A stretch of 64,000 nt of DNA. Origin: Pseudomonadota bacterium (GTDB lineage: Bacteria > Pseudomonadota > Gammaproteobacteria > Legionellales > Legionellaceae). The stretch spans positions 1 to 64,000 of the forward strand of contig JAIUOG010000001.1 in NCBI GenBank assembly GCA_020161725.1, written 5' to 3'. Position 1 is the first letter of the stretch. The number at the start of each line of letters is the position of its first letter. The position numbers and the translations under genes were made by a program. The notes under the pieces are model-generated. The model was not told where the DNA came from, ran no database searches, and saw nothing but the letters and a program-made list of their open reading frames with translations. Of this stretch, positions 17,397 to 26,316 are shown piece by piece.

Positions 17397-18644
17397 ATGA
17401 ACTATTATCAAATTAAAGAAATCAGCCAAATGACCTCTCTCTCAATTCGATCATTGCAATACTACGATGAAGTAGGTTTGTTAAAACCAACAAAGCGCTC
17501 TGATTCTGGCTATCGTTTGTATTCTGAAGCTGATTTACTCATTTTACAACAAATTATCACTTTAAAATTCCTTGGATTTTCTTTATCTACCATCAAAGAA
17601 ATCATTGGGAATCCAAACTTTAATCTGGCTGCATCAATGAGCCTTCAAGCACGCGAATTGAGCGAAAAGGCTAATAAAATAAATGAAGCAGCCTCTTTGT
17701 TAACTTACATTGCCAGTCAATTGGAAATAAACCAGCCAATCAATTGGCAAAGTAGTGCAAAAATTATTGAAATATTGGAGTTAAATACTATGAGCGATCC
17801 TGTATTAAAAAAATATCAAGCAGCTAGTGAATCAGAGTTAGGTAAAAAATCGGACTACGATTCCACCTACAATCCTAATCGGCTCTATCCTATCCCCAGA
17901 GCGGGTAAGCGGCAAGAAATTGGCATTGATCCTGCTCATCCGCCTTTTGTGGGTTTTGATTGCTGGAATCATTATGAAGTTTCCTGGCTCAACGAGAAAG
18001 GAAAACCGGTGGTCGGGATTGGTGAAATTTTTTATGATTGTAACTCGCCAAAGCTCATCGAATCCAAGTCATTAAAATTATATTTTAATTCATTCAATAA
18101 CACCAAAATAAAAAGTATTGATGAGTTAGAGAATACGATTAAAAAAGATTTGGAGGCACGTGTTGAATCACCAGTTTTAGTTAAAATTTATTCCTTGGAA
18201 CAAGCGAGTCAATACGCTGCATCACAAATGTTGACGGGCGAGTGCATTGATCACCTCGATGTCGAGTGCTTTGTCTATTTGGTTGAGCCATCGTTTCTTA
18301 GTGTTCAAGATGTGGTGGTGGAAGAACAGTTGTATTCTGACCTTTTAAAATCAAATTGCTTAGTCACCAATCAACCGGATTGGGGAAGTGTGTACATCGC
18401 TTACAAAGGAAAAAAGATAGATAGGGAAGGCTTATTAAAATACCTTGTTTCCTATAGAAACCATAATGAATTTCATGAGCAATGCATAGAGCGAATTTTT
18501 GTGGATATTATGAATTATTGTAAACCTGAAGTATTAACAGTTTATGGACGTTATACCAGACGTGGAGGATTGGATATTAATCCCTATCGCTCCAGCAAAA
18601 ATAATACTTTTGATAGAAAAAATATCCGACTCATTCGACAATAA
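17397..18644 (+). CDS. queF: MerR-family regulator fused to QueF (preQ0 reductase)
   Basis: 415 residues from the ATG at 17397 (AAGGAG 9 bp before). Residues 1-131 are a MerR DNA-binding unit (YYQIKEISQMTSLSIRSLQ, YYDEVGLLKP, GYRLYSEADLLILQQI) with its dimer helix. From residue 132 the protein is a complete long-form QueF: ESKSLKLYFNSFNNT, KSNCLVTNQPDWGS with catalytic Cys321 and Asp328, HNEFHEQCIERIF, and RYTRRGGLDINPYRS. Counting from the internal ATG at 17790, the Cys and Asp are residues 190 and 197, the same numbers as in E. coli QueF. That ATG has its own GGAG, so free QueF may also be made. QueF reduces preQ0 to preQ1 for queuosine tRNA modification. The MerR part resembles that of the regulator at 50.6 kb up to the point of fusion. 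Confidence 0.92.
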   Translation: MNYYQIKEISQMTSLSIRSLQYYDEVGLLKPTKRSDSGYRLYSEADLLILQQIITLKFLGFSLSTIKEIIGNPNFNLAASMSLQARELSEKANKINEAASLLTYIASQLEINQPINWQSSAKIIEILELNTMSDPVLKKYQAASESELGKKSDYDSTYNPNRLYPIPRAGKRQEIGIDPAHPPFVGFDCWNHYEVSWLNEKGKPVVGIGEIFYDCNSPKLIESKSLKLYFNSFNNTKIKSIDELENTIKKDLEARVESPVLVKIYSLEQASQYAASQMLTGECIDHLDVECFVYLVEPSFLSVQDVVVEEQLYSDLLKSNCLVTNQPDWGSVYIAYKGKKIDREGLLKYLVSYRNHNEFHEQCIERIFVDIMNYCKPEVLTVYGRYTRRGGLDINPYRSSKNNTFDRKNIRLIRQ

Positions 18645-18652
18645 ATAATGAC

Positions 18653-19603
18653 TTAATGATCTATCCAAGCTCTTAATTTTCCAGAAAATCGGCCTTGTCG
18701 GCGCAATGTTATTAATGCGATTGGGTCGATGCTTTTAATTAGGCGATACTCGCCCAACACCGCATGAATAGACCAACACTGCTGAATAATTGCAATAATT
18801 TCAAACAAATGCACAGATGACTCTATCGATAGCCAATTTTTAAAACAAGCTTCCTGCAATTGCCTATATTGACTGGTTGATAATTTTAAAAATTCTGTTA
18901 CTCGATACAAACAATTAACGAATGAGAAAAAAGGATGAGTAATAACAACTTCCCCTAAATCAATCATCGTGGTTTGATGAGTATGGGGATTCACTAAAAT
19001 ATTTTTACCGTGAAAATCTGCATGGCCAAAAGTATCAGGTACTTTAAAACTGGCTAATTGCTCACAAAAAGTTCTTAATTTACCATCTAAACTTTTTAAT
19101 TGTTTTAATTCTTCTCGGGTTAATCCATCACCAATCAATAGCTCTTCTTCACATAGTAATTGCTGATAAAGTTTTGGCAATTGCTGCAGGCGCCAATCTG
19201 GGACACCTAAATCAAGAAACAAGCTTATTTTATCTGCGGAGTTTATTTGCAGCATTGTGTAATGATGCATCATATCAATTAAAAGATTGGGCTTAACTTC
19301 CTGTTTAAAGACCTCATGCAAAGAAATGCCAGCATCTTGCATTAAAAAACAGTGAAGTTCTTGATTATGAGCTATGATTTGCGGAACAGGGGCATTGAAT
19401 TGTTTCTGCAATAGCTGAATGACATTGGCTTCTAATGACAATGCAGAAGGCACTTTCTTCAAATAGACCAACCCAAGATTTGTTTGAAAACGACACACTT
19501 CTGACCAGGCTGTATCGAGAACTATTTCTGGTTTCGTGGTTTCAAGTAGATACCCTGAATCGTTTAAGGTACTAAGAGCCCATTCTATGTGAGAAGTCTT
19601 CAT
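18653..19603 (-). CDS. APH-fold phosphotransferase (paralogue A)
   Basis: 316 residues from the ATG at 19603, preceded by AGGA at good spacing; another ATG lies 6 bp upstream. The catalytic loop is GHADFHGKNILVNP near residue 190 and the metal-binding motif TMIDLGEVV near 210. The front half carries VYLKKVPSALSLEANV. It is clearly related to the gene at 28.5-29.5 kb: both share LHCFLM(Q/R)DAGISL, LGVPDWRL and ITHPFFS/IIHPFFS. The DxxxxN loop is intact, so it is probably active. Substrate unknown. It overlaps or abuts the upstream GNAT-APH gene and is likely co-expressed with it. Confidence 0.82.
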   Translation of the reverse strand: MKTSHIEWALSTLNDSGYLLETTKPEIVLDTAWSEVCRFQTNLGLVYLKKVPSALSLEANVIQLLQKQFNAPVPQIIAHNQELHCFLMQDAGISLHEVFKQEVKPNLLIDMMHHYTMLQINSADKISLFLDLGVPDWRLQQLPKLYQQLLCEEELLIGDGLTREELKQLKSLDGKLRTFCEQLASFKVPDTFGHADFHGKNILVNPHTHQTTMIDLGEVVITHPFFSFVNCLYRVTEFLKLSTSQYRQLQEACFKNWLSIESSVHLFEIIAIIQQCWSIHAVLGEYRLIKSIDPIALITLRRQGRFSGKLRAWIDH

Positions 19604-19605
19604 AA

Positions 19606-21030
19606 TCATTTCCTATGATCTTCGATCAACTCATGAATCGTGCGCAATGCTTTTTTTGCTTCAAAATTCATCTCGGTTTGTTGGTTAACAAGATACATCA
19701 TTGCTTTCCATAAAGCCCAAGCACGTCCTCGTGCCCAAGCGTTTGGGTCAAGTGCCAGGGTTTCTAAGAAAATGCTCCGACTTTTTCCTTCAAATAATGT
19801 CCAGGCAATAGCAAGATCGCAAGCAGGATCGCCGATGGCAAGTTGGCCAAAATCGATAACTGCACTTAATTTTCCTTGAGAAAGTAACAAATTGCCAACA
19901 CTGACATCACCATGCACCCAAAGGGGTGGATTCTGCCAAGAAGTTGATAATGCTTTTTCCCAAATTTCTGTTGCAGCACGGAAATCTATAGTGTCCTTCA
20001 AATCTTCGATGGCTTTTCGTGTTTCTGAATCATAAACTGCTAAATCACCACCGCGATAAAAACTCTGAGGACCCGCAAGAGGTCCACCCATTGAGTTGAT
20101 GCTTTGGAGCGCCTTAAGAAATAGAGCTAAATCATGTGCAAACTCAGATAAATCATTAATGGGAGTAGCTGCTGCCGTTTCCCCAGGAAGCCAACGATTA
20201 ATGGACCACTTCCAAGGATACAGTTCATTGGGTTTTCCCATCGCAAGTGGGGCGGGTATGGGAAGAGGAAGAAGTGGGGCTAATTTGGGTAACCATGTTT
20301 GTTCTTTTTCCACTTGCCCTGCGTATTCGGCGCTACTGGGCATGCGAATGAGCATTTCTGTACCTAAATGAAAGGTTCTATTGTCCCAACCGCTATTGTT
20401 TACAGTTTGAATAGGTAGCTGACCCCACTGTGGAAATTGTTGCGTAATGAGCTCACGTACTAAGGCTGCAGTAATATTTATTTTGGATTGTGTATTCGTC
20501 ATTGTTGCACCATAAAATCGATATTCTACTTCATCAAGCAACTTGCCTGACTCACTTGCTTTAATGTATTCATCTTCAATAATGCCACCCATTTTTTCAG
20601 CAATTTTCCGGCTAGAGATATTTTGTCTTACAACAGGATATTTTAGATAATCATAAACCATATTAGTTTCAGCCCAGGTTTTTAATAAATTCATCGCTTC
20701 AAAACCATAATGAAATCCATGAGCACTTTTCTTTAACCAAATGCCTAATTCAGGTGTCTTTGTATTTGCTTGGTGTAGGCAAGCATATCCTAAAAAATTC
20801 TGGTTCTCTTTATTGATGATGACCAATGCGATTTCTGAGCCTGCTTGCATTTTAATTTGCTGTTCAGAAATGTGCTGATTAATTTCCTCTTGTGTTTTCG
20901 GAGCACTTGGCCACATGTGCTCTGTAATTTCAGCAGTAAATTCTTTACATAAATCTTCTGCATATTTTAGTGAAACAGGAATTAACTGAAGTCGTTCGGA
21001 TTGTAAGGTGAGATACAGATAGTTAGGCAT
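19606..21030 (-). CDS. GNAT acetyltransferase fused to APH-fold phosphotransferase
   Basis: 474 residues from the ATG at 21030 (MPNYLYLTLQSERLQLIPV); the frame is open 180 bp further upstream but that part has no domain character. Residues 1-175 are a RimJ/RimL-type GNAT (LGIWLKKSAHGFHYGFEAM, ISSRKIAEKMGG). From about 177 (ATG at 20502) an APH kinase follows, with NNSGWDNRTFHLG, LIRMPSSAEYAGQVEKE, catalytic loop WVHGDVSVGNLLLS and AVIDFGQLAIGDPACDLA. The second part resembles macrolide/aminoglycoside phosphotransferases. The layout recalls the bifunctional AAC(6')-APH(2'') enzyme, though the GNAT subtype differs. Antibiotic activity is not shown by sequence alone. Confidence 0.85.
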   Translation of the reverse strand: MPNYLYLTLQSERLQLIPVSLKYAEDLCKEFTAEITEHMWPSAPKTQEEINQHISEQQIKMQAGSEIALVIINKENQNFLGYACLHQANTKTPELGIWLKKSAHGFHYGFEAMNLLKTWAETNMVYDYLKYPVVRQNISSRKIAEKMGGIIEDEYIKASESGKLLDEVEYRFYGATMTNTQSKINITAALVRELITQQFPQWGQLPIQTVNNSGWDNRTFHLGTEMLIRMPSSAEYAGQVEKEQTWLPKLAPLLPLPIPAPLAMGKPNELYPWKWSINRWLPGETAAATPINDLSEFAHDLALFLKALQSINSMGGPLAGPQSFYRGGDLAVYDSETRKAIEDLKDTIDFRAATEIWEKALSTSWQNPPLWVHGDVSVGNLLLSQGKLSAVIDFGQLAIGDPACDLAIAWTLFEGKSRSIFLETLALDPNAWARGRAWALWKAMMYLVNQQTEMNFEAKKALRTIHELIEDHRK

Positions 21031-21265
21031 AGAATACTTACTCGTAGAAATTGTTATCAATGATTTGTTTGTTATTTTAGCAATGAGTATCTTCTCAAGT
21101 GAATGCTTGTAAGAGAAAAACATTGCTATTTTTCCCAAAACTAATTCTTCTGTTAGATTAAAATAATAATCACGTATTCGATACTCACGTAGTTCTACGT
21201 ATTGATGCATCTTATGGCCTATTTGTATAATTATTATATCATTTGGATTTAGGAGATTAGTAAGA

Positions 21266-22036
21266 ATGAATCAACCTCAACGAATTTTTATTATTGGTCA
21301 TCATGGTGCTGGTAAAGGATTATTAGCTAAGTCTGTGGCGCAATCTTTAGGGTGGCAATTTGTCGATGCAGATTTAGGGTTAGAATCTCATGTTGGACGA
21401 CATTTGTCTGAAATACTTGGAAGCCCCGGAAGTGATGTTTTTTATGAGTGTCAGTTTGACATATTAAAGTCCCTTTGCACGCAAGAGCACATTGTCGTAA
21501 CTACCGATTCCAGTGTTGTTCTAGCTTTAAAAAATTGTCAATTATTGCGAAATGAAATGACTGTATTTTTGGATGTGAGTACTCCGGTTCAAATCGAGCG
21601 TACTGCACGCAATCCAGCAAATTTATTGCCTATACCAAGTTTGAGTGATTTTTTTGATCAATTACATGACGAGCGCGATAGTTTATATAAAGAAGTGGCT
21701 ACACTGACTATTCATGGTGATGATGGCAAATTAGAAGAGCATACGCGTTGTATTGCGAAGGCTATTTTGGGAAATGAAAAAATGCTGCCCAAAAAAACAA
21801 TTTTGGAGAAAAAAGATTTCACATTATACCATAAAGTATGTCATACGAAAGTTGATTTATCTGAGCAACAAGCCATATACCTTAAGTTGTTGGCTCAAGG
21901 AAAAACGGCTAAGGAAATTGCGCGTGAAGCCCATGTTTCTTATAGGACAGTCGAAGGAGTTATTGCTAAATTAATGGATTCGTTAGGATGTTCTTCGAGT
22001 AAAGAATTAATTGCTTTATATCATGAACAACCATAA
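21266..22036 (+). CDS. Shikimate-kinase-like domain fused to a LuxR-type HTH
   Basis: 256 residues. Residues 1-170 resemble shikimate kinase: a P-loop FIIGHHGAGKGLLAKSVA, the substrate motif FVDADLGLESHVGRHLSEIL, and VFLDVSTPVQIERTARNPANL. The P-loop has Gly where the family has Ser/Thr (GAGKG), which may weaken catalysis. Residues about 190-256 are a LuxR HTH (LSEQQAIYLKLLAQGKTAKEIA, VSYRTVEGVIAKLMDSLG). A regulator that senses shikimate or ATP is one reading. The gene is divergent from the GNAT-APH gene, which it could control. Confidence 0.82.
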   Translation: MNQPQRIFIIGHHGAGKGLLAKSVAQSLGWQFVDADLGLESHVGRHLSEILGSPGSDVFYECQFDILKSLCTQEHIVVTTDSSVVLALKNCQLLRNEMTVFLDVSTPVQIERTARNPANLLPIPSLSDFFDQLHDERDSLYKEVATLTIHGDDGKLEEHTRCIAKAILGNEKMLPKKTILEKKDFTLYHKVCHTKVDLSEQQAIYLKLLAQGKTAKEIAREAHVSYRTVEGVIAKLMDSLGCSSSKELIALYHEQP

Positions 22037-22108
22037 AGCTAAACCTATCTCTTTAAAAAGGCTCTAAAATGGATAGGATGATGTAATGCTAACTCTCCTG
22101 GAGTATCT

Positions 22109-23554
22109 ATGCCAAAATATGATTCACCTTATTTACAACATCTTATTGAGGAATTAGCTGTAGCGACTTCTACAGAAGAAAACGATCAAATTTGGCAAAG
22201 GGTTGAAACACCCATTATTGAAGATGTTCCAAATCAGCCAGAGCAGTGTTTGGTCACTTTTTTATATAGAGAGGAAAGCGATAAAAAAACAATTTATTTG
22301 TGGTCTACATTTACTGGATTACCTTGTTCTTTGCAGAGTCAATTTAAAGCTATTCCAAACACTGATATTAGATACTTAACTTTGATATTGCCGCGCACTT
22401 TTCGCTCTTCGTATAACGTACTCATTGTTGATGAAGATACCCCAAAAGAGGAATTCCCAGAACAAGAAAATACTAAAAGCCTCTACCCCGTTCCAACAGG
22501 AAAATTCAAAGAATCACAAATGTTATTAATGCACTTATTTAATCAAGGCTGCGTTCAAACTGATCCAAGAAATAAACGGGAAATAACCTATTATATGGAT
22601 TATGACAATCCCGGCGAATTTTTTGGCAAGGAATCCATTATTGAGCTACCTAATGCACCAACTTTTGTAACTGATTGTTCTTTAGATAAAGCAAAGGAAC
22701 ATCCTGAGCGATGTAAAAAAGAACATCGATTTTTTTCTTTCGAGCTGAACTTCTTGGAAACTCGTTTAAAAAATGTTCCAGGCTATTACGAAAATCCTGA
22801 GCAATCGATACGAAAATATTGGGTCTATTTGCCTCCTGATTACGATAAACAGGCAACACCTTACCCTATGATTTTATTTTTAGATGGTAGTGATTATTTA
22901 AATCCCATGCCGGCACCGCTTATTTTAGATAAGCTCATTCAAGAGGGAAGTATTCCTCCTTGTGTTGCAGTATTTCTGGAATACTCAAGCATTCATCGTA
23001 TGCATGAATACAACTGTAATGACGCATTCACCTCATTTTTAGGGCATGATTTTATTCCGATGTTACATGATAAAAACCAATTAAATATCACTCAAGACGC
23101 AAGATTAATAACGATTGTTGGGCAAAGTGCCAGTGGCTTAGCTGCTTTTTATGCCGCTTTAACCAAACCAACTGTGTTTGGCAATGCTATTGCTTTATCA
23201 CCTTCCTTGGAAATGCAAAAATTGACTGATTTAGAACAAAAGATTGAACAACACCATAAAGAAAATCCTAATATGCAATTTATTTTTGATATTGGTACTT
23301 ATGAAACGATTCCGGTAGACTTAGAATTCGAAGATGGCTCTACTCAATCTATCGCAACATTTGAAGCTAATCGAAGAATTGCTGATTTAATGGAAAAGAA
23401 AGGAATGCTTATCCATAAGTCTGAATTTATTGGCGGTCATAATTATGGTTGTTGGTGTGCCAATTTGCCTGTTCATATAAAAACCATTTTTGAACACAGG
23501 AAAGTGGCAATCCCATCACAACAAAACAAATCAGTTATAATAAACAAAATTTAA
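22109..23554 (+). CDS. Fes/IroD-like alpha/beta-hydrolase (esterase)
   Basis: 481 residues. The N-terminal ~200 residues look like the enterochelin-esterase N-domain (VTFLYREESDKKTIYLWSTFTG). The C-terminal part is an alpha/beta hydrolase: KYWVYLPPDYDKQ, PMILFLDGSDYL, nucleophile elbow IVGQSASGLAA with the Ser near residue 348, and the His in FIGGHNYGCW near 447. Fes and IroD hydrolyse ferric siderophore esters in the cytoplasm; others act on different esters. No siderophore uptake gene is adjacent and no signal peptide is visible. It is probably the second gene after the shikimate-kinase-LuxR gene (72-bp gap). Confidence 0.8.
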   Translation: MPKYDSPYLQHLIEELAVATSTEENDQIWQRVETPIIEDVPNQPEQCLVTFLYREESDKKTIYLWSTFTGLPCSLQSQFKAIPNTDIRYLTLILPRTFRSSYNVLIVDEDTPKEEFPEQENTKSLYPVPTGKFKESQMLLMHLFNQGCVQTDPRNKREITYYMDYDNPGEFFGKESIIELPNAPTFVTDCSLDKAKEHPERCKKEHRFFSFELNFLETRLKNVPGYYENPEQSIRKYWVYLPPDYDKQATPYPMILFLDGSDYLNPMPAPLILDKLIQEGSIPPCVAVFLEYSSIHRMHEYNCNDAFTSFLGHDFIPMLHDKNQLNITQDARLITIVGQSASGLAAFYAALTKPTVFGNAIALSPSLEMQKLTDLEQKIEQHHKENPNMQFIFDIGTYETIPVDLEFEDGSTQSIATFEANRRIADLMEKKGMLIHKSEFIGGHNYGCWCANLPVHIKTIFEHRKVAIPSQQNKSVIINKI

Positions 23555-23569
23555 CGCTAATGGGTCGAA

Positions 23570-24529
23570 ATGATGCGCGACTGCGAATCTTTACAGCCAT
23601 TGATTGTACTCATTACGGGTGCATCTGGGGTTGGAAAAACAACATTGCTTAAAGAAATCGAACAGCAATATCCTCAGGAGATCATTTCTTCTCATTTTTT
23701 TGATAGCATTGGTGTTCCCAGTTTTGATGACATGATCCAACAATACGGCTCAACCGAAAAATGGCAAGAGGTCACTACAAGATGCTGGATTGAGCGTTTA
23801 AGTCAGATTCATGATAAAAAGCTGATTTTCCTAGAGGGGCAATTTAATCCAGAATTTGCTTTAGTACCACTTAGAGAGCAGGGTATAGAAAATTATTTAC
23901 TGATTTGTTTGCATACGGAGCAAGCCATACGAGAGCATCGGTTGAGTGTACTTCGCAATCAGCCTGAGTTAGCAGATGTCCCTATGAACAATTGGGCTCT
24001 ATTTCTTAAAAAGAAAACTGTTGAGATGGGTGGCATTATTCTCGATTCTTCGCAGGATAACATCAATACGCTTGCCATGGAACTTATGGAGTTGGTTAGG
24101 AAAAAACGGCAGTTCAAGATTGAGTGTAAAGAGATTTCACTTTCTTATCCAGGATTGTCCAATCTCCTTAAACCAAGCGTTGGATGCCCAACACCTGAAA
24201 AAATGAAACAGGTACTTCTATCTTATACTCAACTTGGCCAGTATCTTATAGGGGCGTTTTTAAAAAATGACTTGGTTGGTGTGATTGGTCTTCATTTAGA
24301 GGAGAGTTTTGCCATAATCAGACATATTTCGGTAATTGAAGCATATAGAAACCAAGGAATAGGTAAGAACATGCTGATATATGTACTCAATCATTTTCCA
24401 ATACAAACGCTTCGCGCTGAAACAGACGATGAGGCTTACGGTTTTTATCAGCAATGTGGATTTCGATGTGAGGCATTTATAAATAAGCACGGTAAACGTT
24501 ACACCTGCTATTTAGACAAACAATCTTAG
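23570..24529 (+). CDS. P-loop kinase-like domain fused to GNAT acetyltransferase
   Basis: 319 residues. The first ~180 residues hold an AAA/kinase-type P-loop (LIVLITGASGVGKTTLLKEIE), a Walker-B-like strand KLIFLEGQFNPEF and an arginine-rich lid (REHRLSVLRNQPE). Residues about 185-319 are a GNAT (IRHISVIEAYRNQGIGKNML, AYGFYQQCGFRCEAF). This could phosphorylate and acetylate the same compound, but no substrate is indicated. It lies 15 bp after the esterase gene and 10 bp before an APH gene, so the four genes from 21.3 to 25.5 kb form a likely operon. Confidence 0.8.
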   Translation: MMRDCESLQPLIVLITGASGVGKTTLLKEIEQQYPQEIISSHFFDSIGVPSFDDMIQQYGSTEKWQEVTTRCWIERLSQIHDKKLIFLEGQFNPEFALVPLREQGIENYLLICLHTEQAIREHRLSVLRNQPELADVPMNNWALFLKKKTVEMGGIILDSSQDNINTLAMELMELVRKKRQFKIECKEISLSYPGLSNLLKPSVGCPTPEKMKQVLLSYTQLGQYLIGAFLKNDLVGVIGLHLEESFAIIRHISVIEAYRNQGIGKNMLIYVLNHFPIQTLRAETDDEAYGFYQQCGFRCEAFINKHGKRYTCYLDKQS

Positions 24530-24539
24530 AGGGCTAGAG

Positions 24540-25511
24540 ATGCGCCGTGGAGAATTAAATTATTCTGATGAACAGCTGATGGATTTTTTATATCAAGGCT
24601 ACCAGATTATGGCCTCAGAGCTCCATTTTGTTGAGGTGGGGTCTTTTTATGGATTTGTTATTTCGACGAATACGACTAAAAAATATTTTCTAAAAGTTTA
24701 TCCTGAAGGCCAATCGCTGGTTCCAATCCATCCTACGATTGAATCACTCAACCAGACCGGTATCGCTTTAAATCGATTCAGAAACGAATTTGGTATGAAG
24801 AACTTGTCCTATATGATTTCAGATGTTCAGGGCCATTATTGTTTTAGGACCAATGAATTGATTTTGACATTGTTTGACTACATTGAAGGAATTCATCCAG
24901 CCTATTCGCCCAATCAGCTTTTGGCCGATAAAATGGCTACTCTTCTATTTCAATTACATCAAATTCCAGTTCATGAGTTCTCATTTTTTGAGACAGAACA
25001 TTTTGATATCAATTATGCGTTAGGAATAAAGGATTGGATTAACAATTCAGTTGAGGTGATTGAGGAAACGCATGCAGAATCGATGTTGTCCCAACTGGAG
25101 TGTTATAAAAAGCAATTGTTACAAGGACTATCTCAATTACAAGAATGGAAAAAGAAGTTCACTCAGCAGCCAGTCCCTTTTGCTCTAACTCATGGTGACC
25201 CTCACCACTATAATGTACTACAAACTCCTTTTGATGTTTGGTTAGTTGATTGGGACGGAGTTAAAATTGCACCGATTGAGAGAGATCTTTGGCATTATGA
25301 ACAGGCTCCATTGACTGAGTTCTATTTAAAATTAAACCCCAAGTGCAGCATTAACCATGAATTGTGTCGATTTTATCAGCTTCAACGATTCTTTGAGGAT
25401 GGACGCTATTATCTTGAACAGGTTTTGACTGGAAAAAATAGAACTGCTCAGCAGTCAGAAGAGGATAAAAATACCTTTTTAACTCATTGGGGATGGTCAT
25501 ACTGCGTGTAG
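24540..25511 (+). CDS. APH-fold phosphotransferase, APH(9)-like
   Basis: 323 residues with YFLKVYP (ATP-anchoring Lys) near residue 50, catalytic loop ALTHGDPHHYNVLQT near 218, and VWLVDWDGVKIAPIERDLW near 232. The last motif (DWD...AP.ERDLW) is typical of the spectinomycin phosphotransferase APH(9)-Ia branch known from Legionella pneumophila and of related fructosamine-type kinases. The N-terminal region does not look close to APH(9)-Ia, so the label is only of the wider group. It is the last gene of the 21.3-25.5 kb run. Confidence 0.8.
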   Translation: MRRGELNYSDEQLMDFLYQGYQIMASELHFVEVGSFYGFVISTNTTKKYFLKVYPEGQSLVPIHPTIESLNQTGIALNRFRNEFGMKNLSYMISDVQGHYCFRTNELILTLFDYIEGIHPAYSPNQLLADKMATLLFQLHQIPVHEFSFFETEHFDINYALGIKDWINNSVEVIEETHAESMLSQLECYKKQLLQGLSQLQEWKKKFTQQPVPFALTHGDPHHYNVLQTPFDVWLVDWDGVKIAPIERDLWHYEQAPLTEFYLKLNPKCSINHELCRFYQLQRFFEDGRYYLEQVLTGKNRTAQQSEEDKNTFLTHWGWSYCV

Positions 25512-25562
25512 TATTAGAGCATATAGCTTTAGCCAAGAAGGTCATATTTTCCTATCCTAGAT

Positions 25563-26297
25563 TTACTTCTTAGCTGATAAATAATTTTTCCGCATTGTTG
25601 GCATCAATCGCTCAATGGCGTAACGAAGCATAGTTCTTGGCATCCGATACGCATGGCGATTTAAGAATTCGATGAGGATGGATTGGTTGCGTTTCCCAGC
25701 CTCTCTTAACATCCAGCCTACTGCCTTATGAATTAAATCATGATTGTCACATAGCAGTTTTTCTGCAAGTTTAAGAGTGCAGTCAAAATGATTGTTTCGA
25801 ATAAAATACCAAGTAGCGACTATGGCGATACGTTTTTCCCAAAGGTTAGTGCTTTCTGTAAGGGTGAAAAGGAGTGCTTTGTCCTTATCTAATAAATGCG
25901 CCCCAACAATCCAATGGGCTGAAGCATCAACCAAATTCCAGTTATTAATCTGATTCATATGAGTTAAATAAAATTGAAAAATCGTTTGTTTTAGACCTGT
26001 ATCTCCTTTTTGATAATGGATTACTAAAATTAATAGTGCTAATAAGCGTTCTTCATTAATGGGCGAATACAACAATTCTTGTAACAAAGAAAAGGGCAGT
26101 AATTGATAACGTTTGGCGACTTTTCTTAAATCAGGGACGCTTACACCCATAAATTGGTCATGCTCTGCATAATCTCCTGGTCCCGTTTTATAATAGATTG
26201 CTTTTTGCTCCGAATCAGGTTTTTTGAGTAACTCGAGCTCGCTTCTAAGTGTTTTGAGTGACTCCATCATTTCGATTTTATTTAGAGTTGTTGTCAT
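25563..26297 (-). CDS. AlkD-like DNA alkylation repair glycosylase
   Basis: 244 residues of helical HEAT-like repeats with family motifs FMGVSVPDLRKVAKRY near 49, NNWNLVDASAHWIVG near 119 (the catalytic Asp and Trp region), LWEKRIAIVATWYFIR near 151, and HDLIHKAVGWMLREAGKR near 186. AlkD enzymes remove bulky or charged alkylated bases such as 7-methylguanine. It is the last gene of a minus-strand operon (YafY regulator, VOC, EVE, GyrI-like, AlkD) with short gaps. Confidence 0.9.
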   Translation of the reverse strand: MTTTLNKIEMMESLKTLRSELELLKKPDSEQKAIYYKTGPGDYAEHDQFMGVSVPDLRKVAKRYQLLPFSLLQELLYSPINEERLLALLILVIHYQKGDTGLKQTIFQFYLTHMNQINNWNLVDASAHWIVGAHLLDKDKALLFTLTESTNLWEKRIAIVATWYFIRNNHFDCTLKLAEKLLCDNHDLIHKAVGWMLREAGKRNQSILIEFLNRHAYRMPRTMLRYAIERLMPTMRKNYLSAKK

Positions 26298-26316
26298 AGT
26301 TAATGTCTTATGTTGG

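Noticed and set aside
21031..21210. 60-codon N-terminal extension of the GNAT-APH gene
   Set aside because: No domain character and no good ribosome site; the GNAT fold begins at the ATG at 21030.
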